Shown in pieces: positions 18,186-25,888 of a DNA stretch of 64,000 nucleotides. Both the position numbers and the translations under genes were made by a program. This stretch comes from Deltaproteobacteria bacterium. Lineage in GTDB: Bacteria > Desulfobacterota > Desulfomonilia > UBA1062. The stretch is taken from NCBI GenBank assembly GCA_018434685.1, contig JAHDOV010000015.1, positions 62,001 to 126,000 on the forward strand, written 5' to 3'. Within the stretch, counting starts at the first letter, position 1. Every line of letters begins with the position of its first letter. The notes beneath the pieces are model-generated. The model was not told the DNA's origin, made no database searches, and was given only the letters and a program-made list of their open reading frames with translations.

Positions 18186-19577
18186 TTATGAGCTCTTCCT
18201 GTCTGAGACCATGCGGGCACCGGGACGGATAGTTCCCAGGGCCCGGTAGGCATAGCCCCGCACATACCATGAGGGGTCATCGTGCAGCACACGCTCGAGA
18301 AGTGACCTTGCCTGAGCGGTTTTCAGGGCCCCGAGAGACCAGCACGCCCTGGTCCGCACGTTGAGCTGGCTATCGGCAAGGGCCTCTTCGAACATACCCA
18401 TGAACTCGGGATTTCTTCTCTTTCCCGCCTCGAACAGTGCATTGAGCCGTATCCGGGCACTCGGGTCCCCGGAGAATCGCAAGAGTTCGCTGTCACTGAG
18501 CTCGCCGGGGAATGTCCTGATCGCGAGGTACCGTTTGTTCTCCTGTTCCGAGAGTACATACCGGTGGATCATGCCCGGGTCGGCACGAAGCTGACGCTGC
18601 AGAAAAACCGTCCGGCCCGGTCCGATAAACAGGGCCAGGTATCCGAGGATTGCCAGCACAGCAATGATCCTGTTCCTGTCACAGAGCCCGGACAGAGACA
18701 GCGACAGCCACAGCATGAACAGGACAGGAATGAACAGCAGAGGCCCCTGGTAGAAAAACAGTCCGATCCCTGAGCGCATCCTCGCGTTGTCATCAAACAC
18801 CCCGCCAAGCTCGTGGATAATCCTGTTCGAGGTATTTGCCGGCTTTCGGTCGGTCAGAACGATGGACCTGCATGCAAGCGGCGCCGTGCTGACGGTCAGC
18901 GTCCTGGCCGGGATACCGCACGGATCGGACGAACGTATCCACAGGGTGCCGTGCGGCATTGTCCCGATCCGGACGATATCCTCCGACAGGGCGATAATCT
19001 TCTGTTCCAGCGCGGAGGGAGGCTTGATGACGTGGGCGGCAAGGAGGGTATGATCATAATAGAAATCACTCAGCGTCCGCGCCACGGGCATCTCCAGCAT
19101 GGAATCCCGTATGATCTCGAAGGAGGCTGTGCCGAGGGTAACCAGCCCTGCAAAGGGTGCTGCCATGACCAGAAAGATGACGAGCCACCTGGTATGATGA
19201 ACCCTGCGTTCTGTGCTCCTGCGAATAAACCAGGACCAGGTCAAAAAAAAGATCAGGGGGCAGACAAAGCCGAACAGGAACGAGACTGCCGGCAGTTCAC
19301 GGCTGAAGCTCAGGTAGACGAACAGGCAGCCCAGGAGGATATTGACGACCAGGTCAGGCAGTGAGAAACGGCCCCTTTTCCAGGGAATCAGGGAGACCGC
19401 CATGCAGATCAGGGCATTGAGTACCCCGAGGGTGCACCCGAAAAACAGTGCACTGCCTGCCTGATGAGGCCAGGATGTGAGGTAAGCATCTCCGGGCATG
19501 ACCAGCGGTACCATGTCGTATGCCAGCAGCAGCTGCATCTGGGATGCGAGCAGTCCGGCATGGTGCCGCACAAACAC
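18186..19577 (-). CDS. Polytopic membrane protein with C-terminal HEAT repeats
   Basis: At least 463 residues. The N-terminal part has several transmembrane segments (around residues 40-65, 75-95, 100-118 and 132-152), then an extracytoplasmic stretch of about 110 residues, two more helices near 275-295 and 303-320, and about 120 residues of HEAT-like helical repeats (ARIRLNALFEAG, LNVRTRACWSLGAL, WYVRGYAYRALG). The function is unknown. The start is a problem. The GTG at 19577 has no ribosome site, and the same frame stays open to 19775, encoding a hydrophobic segment that looks like a first membrane helix, yet this stretch holds no ATG, GTG or TTG. A non-canonical start or a sequence error is possible. 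Confidence 0.65.
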   Translation of the reverse strand: MFVRHHAGLLASQMQLLLAYDMVPLVMPGDAYLTSWPHQAGSALFFGCTLGVLNALICMAVSLIPWKRGRFSLPDLVVNILLGCLFVYLSFSRELPAVSFLFGFVCPLIFFLTWSWFIRRSTERRVHHTRWLVIFLVMAAPFAGLVTLGTASFEIIRDSMLEMPVARTLSDFYYDHTLLAAHVIKPPSALEQKIIALSEDIVRIGTMPHGTLWIRSSDPCGIPARTLTVSTAPLACRSIVLTDRKPANTSNRIIHELGGVFDDNARMRSGIGLFFYQGPLLFIPVLFMLWLSLSLSGLCDRNRIIAVLAILGYLALFIGPGRTVFLQRQLRADPGMIHRYVLSEQENKRYLAIRTFPGELSDSELLRFSGDPSARIRLNALFEAGKRRNPEFMGMFEEALADSQLNVRTRACWSLGALKTAQARSLLERVLHDDPSWYVRGYAYRALGTIRPGARMVSDRKSS

Positions 19578-19741
19578 AAGTCCGAAGAGGGTATAGAGAA
19601 GAATGCATGAAACTGTTGCGAAGAAAGAGGCCTTGAACCACGTTCCCGGGTCCCGGGTCCCGCTCAGGAAAAACAGGGACGAACCCGGTATACCCGCTGT
19701 TGCCCCGTTACTGTCTGCCTGATATGAGGATAGTTGCTGAC

Positions 19742-20257
19742 TTATATTTGTAACCGCCCCGCAATCGATGCCGTTTCAAGGGATTTGTACTGATCCAGCA
19801 GCGCTGCTATCTCCTGGGTTGATTGAACGCTCTTCCTCCCCCGGACGGCCTCCACGTCTGATCTCGACATCCAGACGTTCTTAAAGTTCTTTTCGTGCTT
19901 GGTGAAGGTGATGAAATTCGCGAGTGCCTCATCGCACACATGGGTAAACCGCCGGTTGTCCAGGCATGCAATGTCCCTGATCTTCTCGACGGATTCCCTG
20001 TTCAGCCTCATGACATAGCGGATGCGCTTTTCCGAGGTATCGGCCCTCGGCCCGACATAGCGCTTCTTTCCCCGCGAAGGGATCTCTCTGCCGTACTCAC
20101 CGACTTTCTTGAACACGTAGGCAGCCAGGGCTGCATCGACAAAATCCACCATGGCGATATTCAACATGCGTGATATCACCCTGAGTTCGTTCAGGTTCTG
20201 AGACTTGAAGTACATCATGAAGCGGGATGAACCTGACGTGTTATTCAAAGAATTCAT
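19742..20257 (-). CDS. Possible ribbon-helix-helix protein of unknown function
   Basis: The 171-residue protein has no recognised family. Two stretches resemble ribbon-helix-helix DNA-binding units: residues about 13-50 (FMMYFKSQNLNELRVISRML) and about 82-115 (RYVMRLNRESVEKIRDIACL), each with a short basic strand and two helices. A basic linker (SRGKKRYVG) joins them. A strong AGGAGGAG ribosome site precedes the ATG, so translation is likely. It lies upstream of the HEAT-repeat membrane protein gene and downstream of frr. A DNA-binding or scaffold role is only an inference from the pattern. Confidence 0.6.
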   Translation of the reverse strand: MNSLNNTSGSSRFMMYFKSQNLNELRVISRMLNIAMVDFVDAALAAYVFKKVGEYGREIPSRGKKRYVGPRADTSEKRIRYVMRLNRESVEKIRDIACLDNRRFTHVCDEALANFITFTKHEKNFKNVWMSRSDVEAVRGRKSVQSTQEIAALLDQYKSLETASIAGRLQI

Positions 20258-20371
20258 AGATGCTCCTCCTGGGCTTGGTCAGTCGAACTCGATGCTCATG
20301 ATTGTTGGGGACAGGACCATACTGAGCGCTCCCGCCGAGGAAACGCCGGTGAGATCGTGAAGGTGAACGCT

Positions 20372-20929
20372 TCATACTTCCATGATTTCTTTTTCTTTCG
20401 TGGCCAGCAAATCATCTATCAGCTTGATATATTTATCAGTGATCTCCTGTACCTTGTCCTGTGAGGCCTTCAGTTCATCCTTGTTGATCTCTTTGTCCTT
20501 CTCCAGATCCTTCAGGAGGGAGTTTGCACCCCTGCGATGGTTGCGTATTTCAATCCGGTAGTCCTCGGACATCTTCTTGACCATCTTCACCAGGTCCCTG
20601 CGTCGCTCCTCGTTCAGTGGAGGGATGGGGACCCGGATAATCTTTCCGTCATTGGCTGGGGTCAATCCGAGTTCCGATTTCATAATGGCCTTTTCTATAC
20701 ATGACAGCGCGCCTTTATCCCACGGCTGGATCGTGATGAGCCTGGCCTCGGGAACGGCGAGCGTTGCAAGCTGATTCAGCGGAGTCTGGGTACCGTAGTA
20801 ATCCACCATGATACCATCCATGATCCCGATCGATGCCCTGCCGGTCCTCACCTTTACAAAGTTCTGCTTCATGGCATCAACGGATGTCTGCATGTCGGTT
20901 TTCATGTCTTCAATAAGTTCATTCACCAT
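20372..20929 (-). CDS. frr: Ribosome recycling factor
   Basis: The 185-residue protein, the same length as the E. coli factor, splits post-termination ribosomes together with EF-G. It shows the family features VRTGRASIGIMD, YYGTQTPLNQLA, the IRVPIPPLNEERRRDLVK hinge and a C-terminal helix. The start is placed at the ATG overlapping the pyrH stop (TGATG), eight bases after GAGGG; a GTG one codon upstream is also in frame. It is the last gene of rpsB-tsf-pyrH-frr, the standard bacterial order. Confidence 0.97.
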   Translation of the reverse strand: MVNELIEDMKTDMQTSVDAMKQNFVKVRTGRASIGIMDGIMVDYYGTQTPLNQLATLAVPEARLITIQPWDKGALSCIEKAIMKSELGLTPANDGKIIRVPIPPLNEERRRDLVKMVKKMSEDYRIEIRNHRRGANSLLKDLEKDKEINKDELKASQDKVQEITDKYIKLIDDLLATKEKEIMEV

Positions 20930-21651
20930 CACATGTCCCTCCTCGGCTTGACGACAGAACCAACCGGTTCACCCAAGAGCAAGGCCTTCAGGTTTTTTGG
21001 GTCTTTTATATTGATAACCCTGACCGCCAGGTCATTGTCCCTGCACAGGCTGATGGCCGTTGCATCCATTACGCCCAGTTTCATGCCCAGCACCTGGTCA
21101 TAATCGAGTTCCGGGTAGAATACGGCATCGGGATGTTTCACCGGGTCCTTATCATATATGCCGTTTACCTTGGTTGCCTTGATGAGCACCTCTGCCCGTA
21201 TTTCCAGGGCACGAAGCGCCGCCGTGGTATCTGTTGTAAAGAAAGGGCATCCCGTACCGCCGGCGAATATAACAGTCTCTGAGTTTTCAAGACACGCTAT
21301 AGCCCTGGATGCCACATACGTTTCCGCTACCCGCGGCATATCGATGGCACTGAAGACCCTGGCAGGTTTCCCCAGTTTTTCCAGGGATCCCTTCAGGGCA
21401 AGTGCATTGATAACCGTGGCGAGCATCCCCATATGATCGGCACTTACCCGGTCAGAGGCGATGGGGGCGTCCTGCCCCCGGAAGATATTTCCACCGCCGA
21501 TGACAAGTCCGACCTGAATACCCAGGTCGATAGCATCGACGACATTCGATGCTATCGCGTAGAGGGTATCAGGGTCGAATCCATGCCCTCTATCCCCGGC
21601 AAGGGCTTCACCACTGAGTTTCAGGAGGATGCGCTTATAGAGAGCAGCCAC
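20929..21651 (-). CDS. pyrH: Uridylate kinase
   Basis: This 240-residue amino acid kinase-fold enzyme phosphorylates UMP to UDP in pyrimidine synthesis. It shows KLSGEAL, GGGNIFRG and the GGTGCPFFTTDT loop that binds nucleotide. I place the start at the GTG at 21651, five bases after the tsf stop: GGGAGAAGAG just upstream is a good ribosome site, and the chain then begins VAALYKRILLKLSGEAL as in other PyrH proteins. The ATG 18 codons earlier would overlap tsf by 49 bases. The stop overlaps the frr start. Confidence 0.96.
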   Translation of the reverse strand: MAALYKRILLKLSGEALAGDRGHGFDPDTLYAIASNVVDAIDLGIQVGLVIGGGNIFRGQDAPIASDRVSADHMGMLATVINALALKGSLEKLGKPARVFSAIDMPRVAETYVASRAIACLENSETVIFAGGTGCPFFTTDTTAALRALEIRAEVLIKATKVNGIYDKDPVKHPDAVFYPELDYDQVLGMKLGVMDATAISLCRDNDLAVRVINIKDPKNLKALLLGEPVGSVVKPRRDM

Positions 21652-21656
21652 GTTCG

Positions 21657-22268
21657 TTATATCTCTTCTCCCAACTGATAACGCGCAAAGCGGCGTATCA
21701 CGCATTTCTCTCCTGTCTTGCCCATCAATTCATCCAGCAACTGCTGGATTGTTTTATCCCCGTCCTTCACGAAGGGCTGATCGAGGAGACAGTGCTGAGA
21801 GTAAAACTTCGTGAGTTTACCCTCGACGATCTTGTCGAGAATCTTCTCGGGCTTCCCTGATTTGAGGGCCTGCTCCTTCAAGATCTCTTTTTCCTTGTCG
21901 AGTTCCGCTGCAGGAACCTCATCCCTGTTTACCCAGTCCGGGCCTGCAGCAGCGATATGCATTGCGATGTCCTTGACAAATTCGCTGAAATTATCGGACT
22001 TGGCGACGAAGTCGCTTTCGCAGTTGATTTCCACAAGCACGCCGATCTTTCCGCCCATATGGATGTACGAACCGACAACACCTTGAGATGTCTGTCTTCC
22101 CGAACGCTTATTGGCCACCTCGATGCCCTTTTTCCGGAGATGTTCCATTGCCTTGTTGAAGTCTCCGTTGCACTCCTTGAGGGCATTCTTGCAATCCATG
22201 ATGCCAACGCCGGTCTTCTCTCTGAGTTTTTTTACATCTTCTGATGATATCTCCACGTTTCCCTCCAT
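21657..22268 (-). CDS. tsf: Elongation factor Ts
   Basis: The 203-residue protein is the nucleotide exchange factor of EF-Tu. It has the N-terminal UBA-like helix VKKLREKTGVGIMDCKNAL and the core motif NCESDFVAKSDNF that contacts EF-Tu. It is the short form of about 200 residues, lacking the second core repeat of the 283-residue E. coli protein, as is common outside gammaproteobacteria. It lies six bases after rpsB and five before pyrH. Confidence 0.96.
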   Translation of the reverse strand: MEGNVEISSEDVKKLREKTGVGIMDCKNALKECNGDFNKAMEHLRKKGIEVANKRSGRQTSQGVVGSYIHMGGKIGVLVEINCESDFVAKSDNFSEFVKDIAMHIAAAGPDWVNRDEVPAAELDKEKEILKEQALKSGKPEKILDKIVEGKLTKFYSQHCLLDQPFVKDGDKTIQQLLDELMGKTGEKCVIRRFARYQLGEEI

Positions 22269-22274
22269 AGTCTC

Positions 22275-23168
22275 TTATGCATTCTCTTCTTCATCGTTGG
22301 GGCCGTCTGCTTCATCAGGATTGACGGTCTCTTTCTCTACCCGGACGGCGCTCTCCTTCACGATGATCTCGATCTCACCCTCGAGCCCTCTGCCCATGGC
22401 TTCCTTGCCGGCGCCTTTCTCCGATGACGGAGCGCCTTCAGCCATGACCTGCTCTTCCTTCTTCTCACTCTGGAGCTTCTCGACATAAAGGGCATTGCCC
22501 TGCTCCACGGCATCCGCCACCTTGGAACTGAACAACCTGATCGCCCTGATCGCGTCATCGTTGCCCGGGATCACATAGTCGATCAAGGTCGGGTCACAGT
22601 TCGTGTCAACGATTGCCACAATCGGTATGCCCAGTTTCCTCGCCTCTTTTATGGCGATGTGCTCCCGTGAGGGATCCACGATATAAATGAGATTCGGCAG
22701 GGTCTCCATGTTCTTGATGCCGTGAAGAGACCGTTCGAGTTTCATCTTGTGTCTCTTCATGCTGATCTGTTCTTTTTTCGGGTAATCTTCTATGTTCCCG
22801 TTATCAATGATCTGCTCAAGCCACTTGAGTTTTTCGACGCTCTTCTTGATCGTCTCGAAATTCGTCAGCGTGCCGCCCAGCCAGCGATAGTTCACATAGT
22901 ATGCACCGGCCCTCATCGACTCTTCCTCGATGGCATCCTGTGCCTGCTTCTTTGTCCCGATAAACAGGACCTTGCCCCCGTTCCCTGTGACCTCGCGGAT
23001 GAAATCGCAGGCCTTTTCAAAGAGCTTCTCGGTCTTCTGGAGATCGATGATATGGATCCCGTTCCTCGAACCGAAAATGTAGGGTTTCATCTTGGGGTTC
23101 CATCTCGGTGTCTGATGGCCGAAATGTACCCCTGCCTCTAAGAGTTGCTTCATGGTTACTACGGACAT
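22275..23168 (-). CDS. rpsB: 30S ribosomal protein S2 with acidic C-terminal extension
   Basis: This 297-residue S2 starts [19 protein letters not shown], with AGGAGG six bases before the ATG; the longer frame to 23279 is not coding. The core matches the family ([32 protein letters not shown]). After the usual end near residue 230 there is an added tail of about 60 residues rich in Glu and Gly, ending NDEEENA. It leads the rpsB-tsf-pyrH-frr operon. Confidence 0.96.
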   Translation of the reverse strand: MSVVTMKQLLEAGVHFGHQTPRWNPKMKPYIFGSRNGIHIIDLQKTEKLFEKACDFIREVTGNGGKVLFIGTKKQAQDAIEEESMRAGAYYVNYRWLGGTLTNFETIKKSVEKLKWLEQIIDNGNIEDYPKKEQISMKRHKMKLERSLHGIKNMETLPNLIYIVDPSREHIAIKEARKLGIPIVAIVDTNCDPTLIDYVIPGNDDAIRAIRLFSSKVADAVEQGNALYVEKLQSEKKEEQVMAEGAPSSEKGAGKEAMGRGLEGEIEIIVKESAVRVEKETVNPDEADGPNDEEENA

Positions 23169-23341
23169 TTTGTTCCTCCTCGGTTTTTCCTCCGCCCTGC
23201 AAGATCCATCCCCAAACAGGACACCGCGATCTCGCATAGTATTTCGGACGTGTGTTTTGGTGAGCCCTTTATCATACAAGTATTATGGTTTCAAGGTATT
23301 AATAGCATAATCAGGAAAAATGTGTTCTCTCCCTGTAAATA

Positions 23342-23920
23342 TTACCTGAAAAGAGGAGAGAGTTTCTTGAATTCTTCTGTACCCGCCTTCTCGAGAAACA
23401 TGAATGCCAGGGTCTCGGTGGAGCAGATGACAGCCCCGGCCCTCTCCAGTGCTGCAAGGGCCGTCAGCCGGTCATCCCTGCGCCGGGAACACACGGCATC
23501 GTTCACCACGACCACCCGGTAACCGGCCATGAGGAGATCGAGCACGCTCTGGTATACACAGACATGCGCCTCGATACCGAGTACAATAACGGTCTTCCTC
23601 GCGATCTTCTCCAGTTCTCCCCGTATGTCCCGATCACGGTAACAGCTGAAGTAGAGCTTTTCGAACCGGGGGATCTCTCCTATGATGTCTGCAATCTCGT
23701 CGATGGTTTTTCCCAGGCCGCGGGGGTATTGCTCCGATACGAGAATGGGGATGCCAAAGGCCTTTGCCACCTCGAGCATAATTGCCGCATTCTTCACGAG
23801 TGTTCCCTGAAAATCTTTTTCCATGGCGCTGAAAAGCCGTTCCTGGATGTCTATGGTCAGCACCATGCAGTCTTCGGGTCTGATGAAGTAGTTGTTCATA
23901 CCGTTCATCAATTGATTCAC
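23342..23920 (-). CDS. Isochorismatase-family cysteine hydrolase
   Basis: This 192-residue alpha/beta hydrolase shows the family pattern: Asp in LTIDIQERL, Lys in FEKLYFSC, and the catalytic Cys in GIEAHVCVYQSVLDL. Substrates in the family include isochorismate, nicotinamide and ureidoacrylate, and cannot be told here; it resembles the YcaC group. The GTG at 23920 is preferred because six Gs stand eight bases before it; ATG codons follow at 23908 and 23899. The longer frame reaching 24286 runs into the neighbouring gene and is not real. It lies 38 bases downstream of the DUF554 gene. Confidence 0.85.
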   Translation of the reverse strand: MNQLMNGMNNYFIRPEDCMVLTIDIQERLFSAMEKDFQGTLVKNAAIMLEVAKAFGIPILVSEQYPRGLGKTIDEIADIIGEIPRFEKLYFSCYRDRDIRGELEKIARKTVIVLGIEAHVCVYQSVLDLLMAGYRVVVVNDAVCSRRRDDRLTALAALERAGAVICSTETLAFMFLEKAGTEEFKKLSPLFR

Positions 23921-23958
23921 TCTACCATCCCCCCTGTCGATAGTTTCTTTCCCGGGCC

Positions 23959-24633
23959 CTAGAAGATCAGTGGATATACCGCGGCATACACGACAGCCGG
24001 GACGAGATTCCCGACGCGTATCTTCCTGATCTCCAGGAGGTTGATGCCTATCCCGATGATGATCATCCCTCCGGTTGTCGTTATGCATGCAAGCACATCG
24101 GGCTGCTGCAGGAAGGCCAGCTGCGAAGCCAGCAGCGTGAGGCTTCCCTGGACAACGAGCACGGAAATCGCCGAGAATGCCACCCCCACCCCGAGTGTCG
24201 AAGCAAAGGCAACGGATGCCACGCCGTCCAGGAGGGATTTCAGATAGAGCGTGCTGGCATCCCCTATGGTGCCGTCCTGGATGCACCCCACGATGGTCAT
24301 GGCCCCGGTAATGTAGAGCAGGGTTGCCGAGACAAACCCCTGAACAAAGGTGGCCGAGTCGGATCGGAAGCGTTCCTTGAGATGTCTCCCCAGCCAGTGA
24401 AGGCCGTCTTCGATATGCATTATCTCACCGGTGATTCCTCCGAGCAGGAGGCACGCCACCGCCGGGATGAGATCGAAACCCGACAGTGCCATCTTGAATC
24501 CGATGACAAGAACTGCAAGGCCGAGGCCCTGCATGAGGATCTCCTTTACGCCTGGTGAAATGCGATTGCCTGCCGTTAAACCTACCATGGAACCCACTAG
24601 AATTGCTGCTGTATTTACAAGTGTGCCTGTCAC
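23959..24633 (-). CDS. DUF554 membrane protein
   Basis: This 224-residue integral membrane protein of the DUF554 (YdfK/YqgA) family has about six or seven hydrophobic helices, with the family's N-terminal GTLVNTAAILVGS and the conserved LYITGAMTIVGCIQDG stretch. Its biochemical role is unknown in the literature I know. It starts with GTG behind GAAAGGCGG. It is divergent from an arsR-type gene across about 150 bases, and is followed closely by an isochorismatase-like gene. Confidence 0.88.
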   Translation of the reverse strand: MTGTLVNTAAILVGSMVGLTAGNRISPGVKEILMQGLGLAVLVIGFKMALSGFDLIPAVACLLLGGITGEIMHIEDGLHWLGRHLKERFRSDSATFVQGFVSATLLYITGAMTIVGCIQDGTIGDASTLYLKSLLDGVASVAFASTLGVGVAFSAISVLVVQGSLTLLASQLAFLQQPDVLACITTTGGMIIIGIGINLLEIRKIRVGNLVPAVVYAAVYPLIF

Positions 24634-24748
24634 GATTCCGCCTTTCCGTCGTCACCGTCCGGTGTCGCGCAAAGATGTTAACTACCCAAACAACGATACC
24701 AGGTCAATGATTAAGAATTCGCAGGCTGATATTTCCTCAGATACCCTG

Positions 24749-24782
24749 TTGACATCGGGCTCGAATAGCCTTAAATTTAAGG
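24749..24782 (+). promoter_or_regulatory. arsR promoter with overlapping palindromic operator
   Basis: A perfect -35 box TTGACA (24749-24754) stands 17 bases before TAAATT (24772-24777). The -10 box lies inside a perfect 14-base palindrome, CCTTAAATTTAAGG (24769-24782). The arsR start codon is at 24786, so the transcript would have almost no leader. This is the expected arrangement of an autorepressed ArsR gene. Confidence 0.6.
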
Positions 24783-24785
24783 GTA

Positions 24786-25139
24786 ATGACCGATCCATAT
24801 GAAATGGACTGCGCCATTCACAGCGATACTGTCCTCGAGGTCAAAAAGCTCTTGCCTGATAACGACCGCGCATTGAACGACCTTGCCGATTTTTTCAAAC
24901 TCTTTGGCGATGTCACCAGGATAAAGATCCTCTTTGCCCTGGGCGCATCCGAACTCTGCGTCAGTGACATAGCAGCACTGCTCGGCATGAACCATTCCGC
25001 CATCTCCCACCAGCTCAGACTGCTCAGACGATCCCGGCTGATCAGGTCGAGGAAGCAGGGTAAACTCGTCTATTACTCCCTCAATGACCGGCACATCAGA
25101 CAGGTGCTCGCGCTGGGATTCGAACACATTACGGAATAA
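24786..25139 (+). CDS. ArsR/SmtB-family transcriptional regulator
   Basis: The 117-residue winged-helix repressor has its helix-turn-helix at about residues 58-85 (ELCVSDIAALLGMNHSAISHQLRLLRRSRLI), followed by the beta wing KQGKLVYYSL. The metal-sensing helix, ELCVCDL in ArsR proper, here reads ELCVSDI, with one Cys; further candidate ligands are in the N-terminal MDCAIHSD and in DRHIRQ near the end. The inducer cannot be named. The ATG at 24786 has a poor ribosome site; an ATG six codons later (24804) is an alternative. A palindrome covering its promoter suggests self-repression, and the divergent DUF554 gene may share the control region. Confidence 0.88.
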   Translation: MTDPYEMDCAIHSDTVLEVKKLLPDNDRALNDLADFFKLFGDVTRIKILFALGASELCVSDIAALLGMNHSAISHQLRLLRRSRLIRSRKQGKLVYYSLNDRHIRQVLALGFEHITE

Positions 25140-25168
25140 GGCCACAACCTAAGGGGCGACCTCGCGGT

Positions 25169-25828
25169 TTATTCCCCTTGCAGGAGCGGGAGCAGTTCGA
25201 GGGGATCGGCCAGAAGGCTCGCCGCACCGCTCGATATCAGGGTGTCCCTGTCCTGGTACCCCCACAGCACGCCTACCGGGAGCATCCCGGCCCGCACAGC
25301 CGTTATCATGTCGAAACTCGAGTCACCGACAAACAGGCATCCTGACGGTTCGACCCTCAGGGCATGGGCAATCGCCAGCGCAGATAAGGGATCCGGTTTC
25401 CGCGGCGTACCGGGCACCATGCCCAGCACGGTATGAAACTGCCATGAACCCAGCACGGCCGCAACAATTTTCCTGGTGAACGCATCGGGCTTGTTCGACA
25501 GCACGGCCATCCTCACCCCCTTGTGGGTGAGCAGGTCAAGCAGTTCCGGGATATGTTCGAAGGGCCTCGTCTTGTGGCGCCAGCGCTGCCCGTACTCCCT
25601 TTTCATATGCTCCAGGCAGGTCGAGACGGCATGTTCATCCCGCAGCCCTTCGGGGAGAGATCTCCTCACAAGAAGTTCCATTCCCTCCCCGACAAAGGTC
25701 TTGTACGCGTCTACGGCGTGTCCCGGCAAGCCCATATGATGGAGCGCGGCATTCATGGAATCTGCGATGTCCCCGATCGTGTCGAGAAGGGTGCCGTCGA
25801 GGTCAAAGATAACCACTGCATCAGCCAT
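25169..25828 (-). CDS. gph: HAD-family phosphatase, phosphoglycolate phosphatase-like
   Basis: The 219-residue haloacid dehalogenase-fold hydrolase shows motif I FDLDGTLLDT (nucleophile Asp), motif II VLSNK, the conserved Lys in RKPDP, and motif IV FVGDSSFD. The helical cap between motifs I and II and the closing sequence match phosphoglycolate phosphatase and related beta-phosphoglucomutase-like proteins. The start at 25828 follows GGGGAGGG; an upstream ATG 13 codons away is unlikely. It converges with arsR and lies 60 bases downstream of the acyl-CoA synthetase gene. Confidence 0.8.
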   Translation of the reverse strand: MADAVVIFDLDGTLLDTIGDIADSMNAALHHMGLPGHAVDAYKTFVGEGMELLVRRSLPEGLRDEHAVSTCLEHMKREYGQRWRHKTRPFEHIPELLDLLTHKGVRMAVLSNKPDAFTRKIVAAVLGSWQFHTVLGMVPGTPRKPDPLSALAIAHALRVEPSGCLFVGDSSFDMITAVRAGMLPVGVLWGYQDRDTLISSGAASLLADPLELLPLLQGE

Positions 25829-25888
25829 GGCGGTTCCCTCCCCTGAGGCAAAGATTCTATCTGTCATGATCGATGGGTGTTCCTTTCC

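Noticed and set aside
23909-24286. N-terminal extension of the isochorismatase-like frame
   Set aside because: The extension overlaps the DUF554 gene in another frame and is Arg/His/Gly-rich junk; the GTG at 23920 with six upstream Gs explains the real start.
25151-25179. AAGGGG/CCCCTT inverted repeat between arsR and gph
   Set aside because: The 6-base arms with a 17-base loop and no T tract on either strand are too weak to call a terminator.
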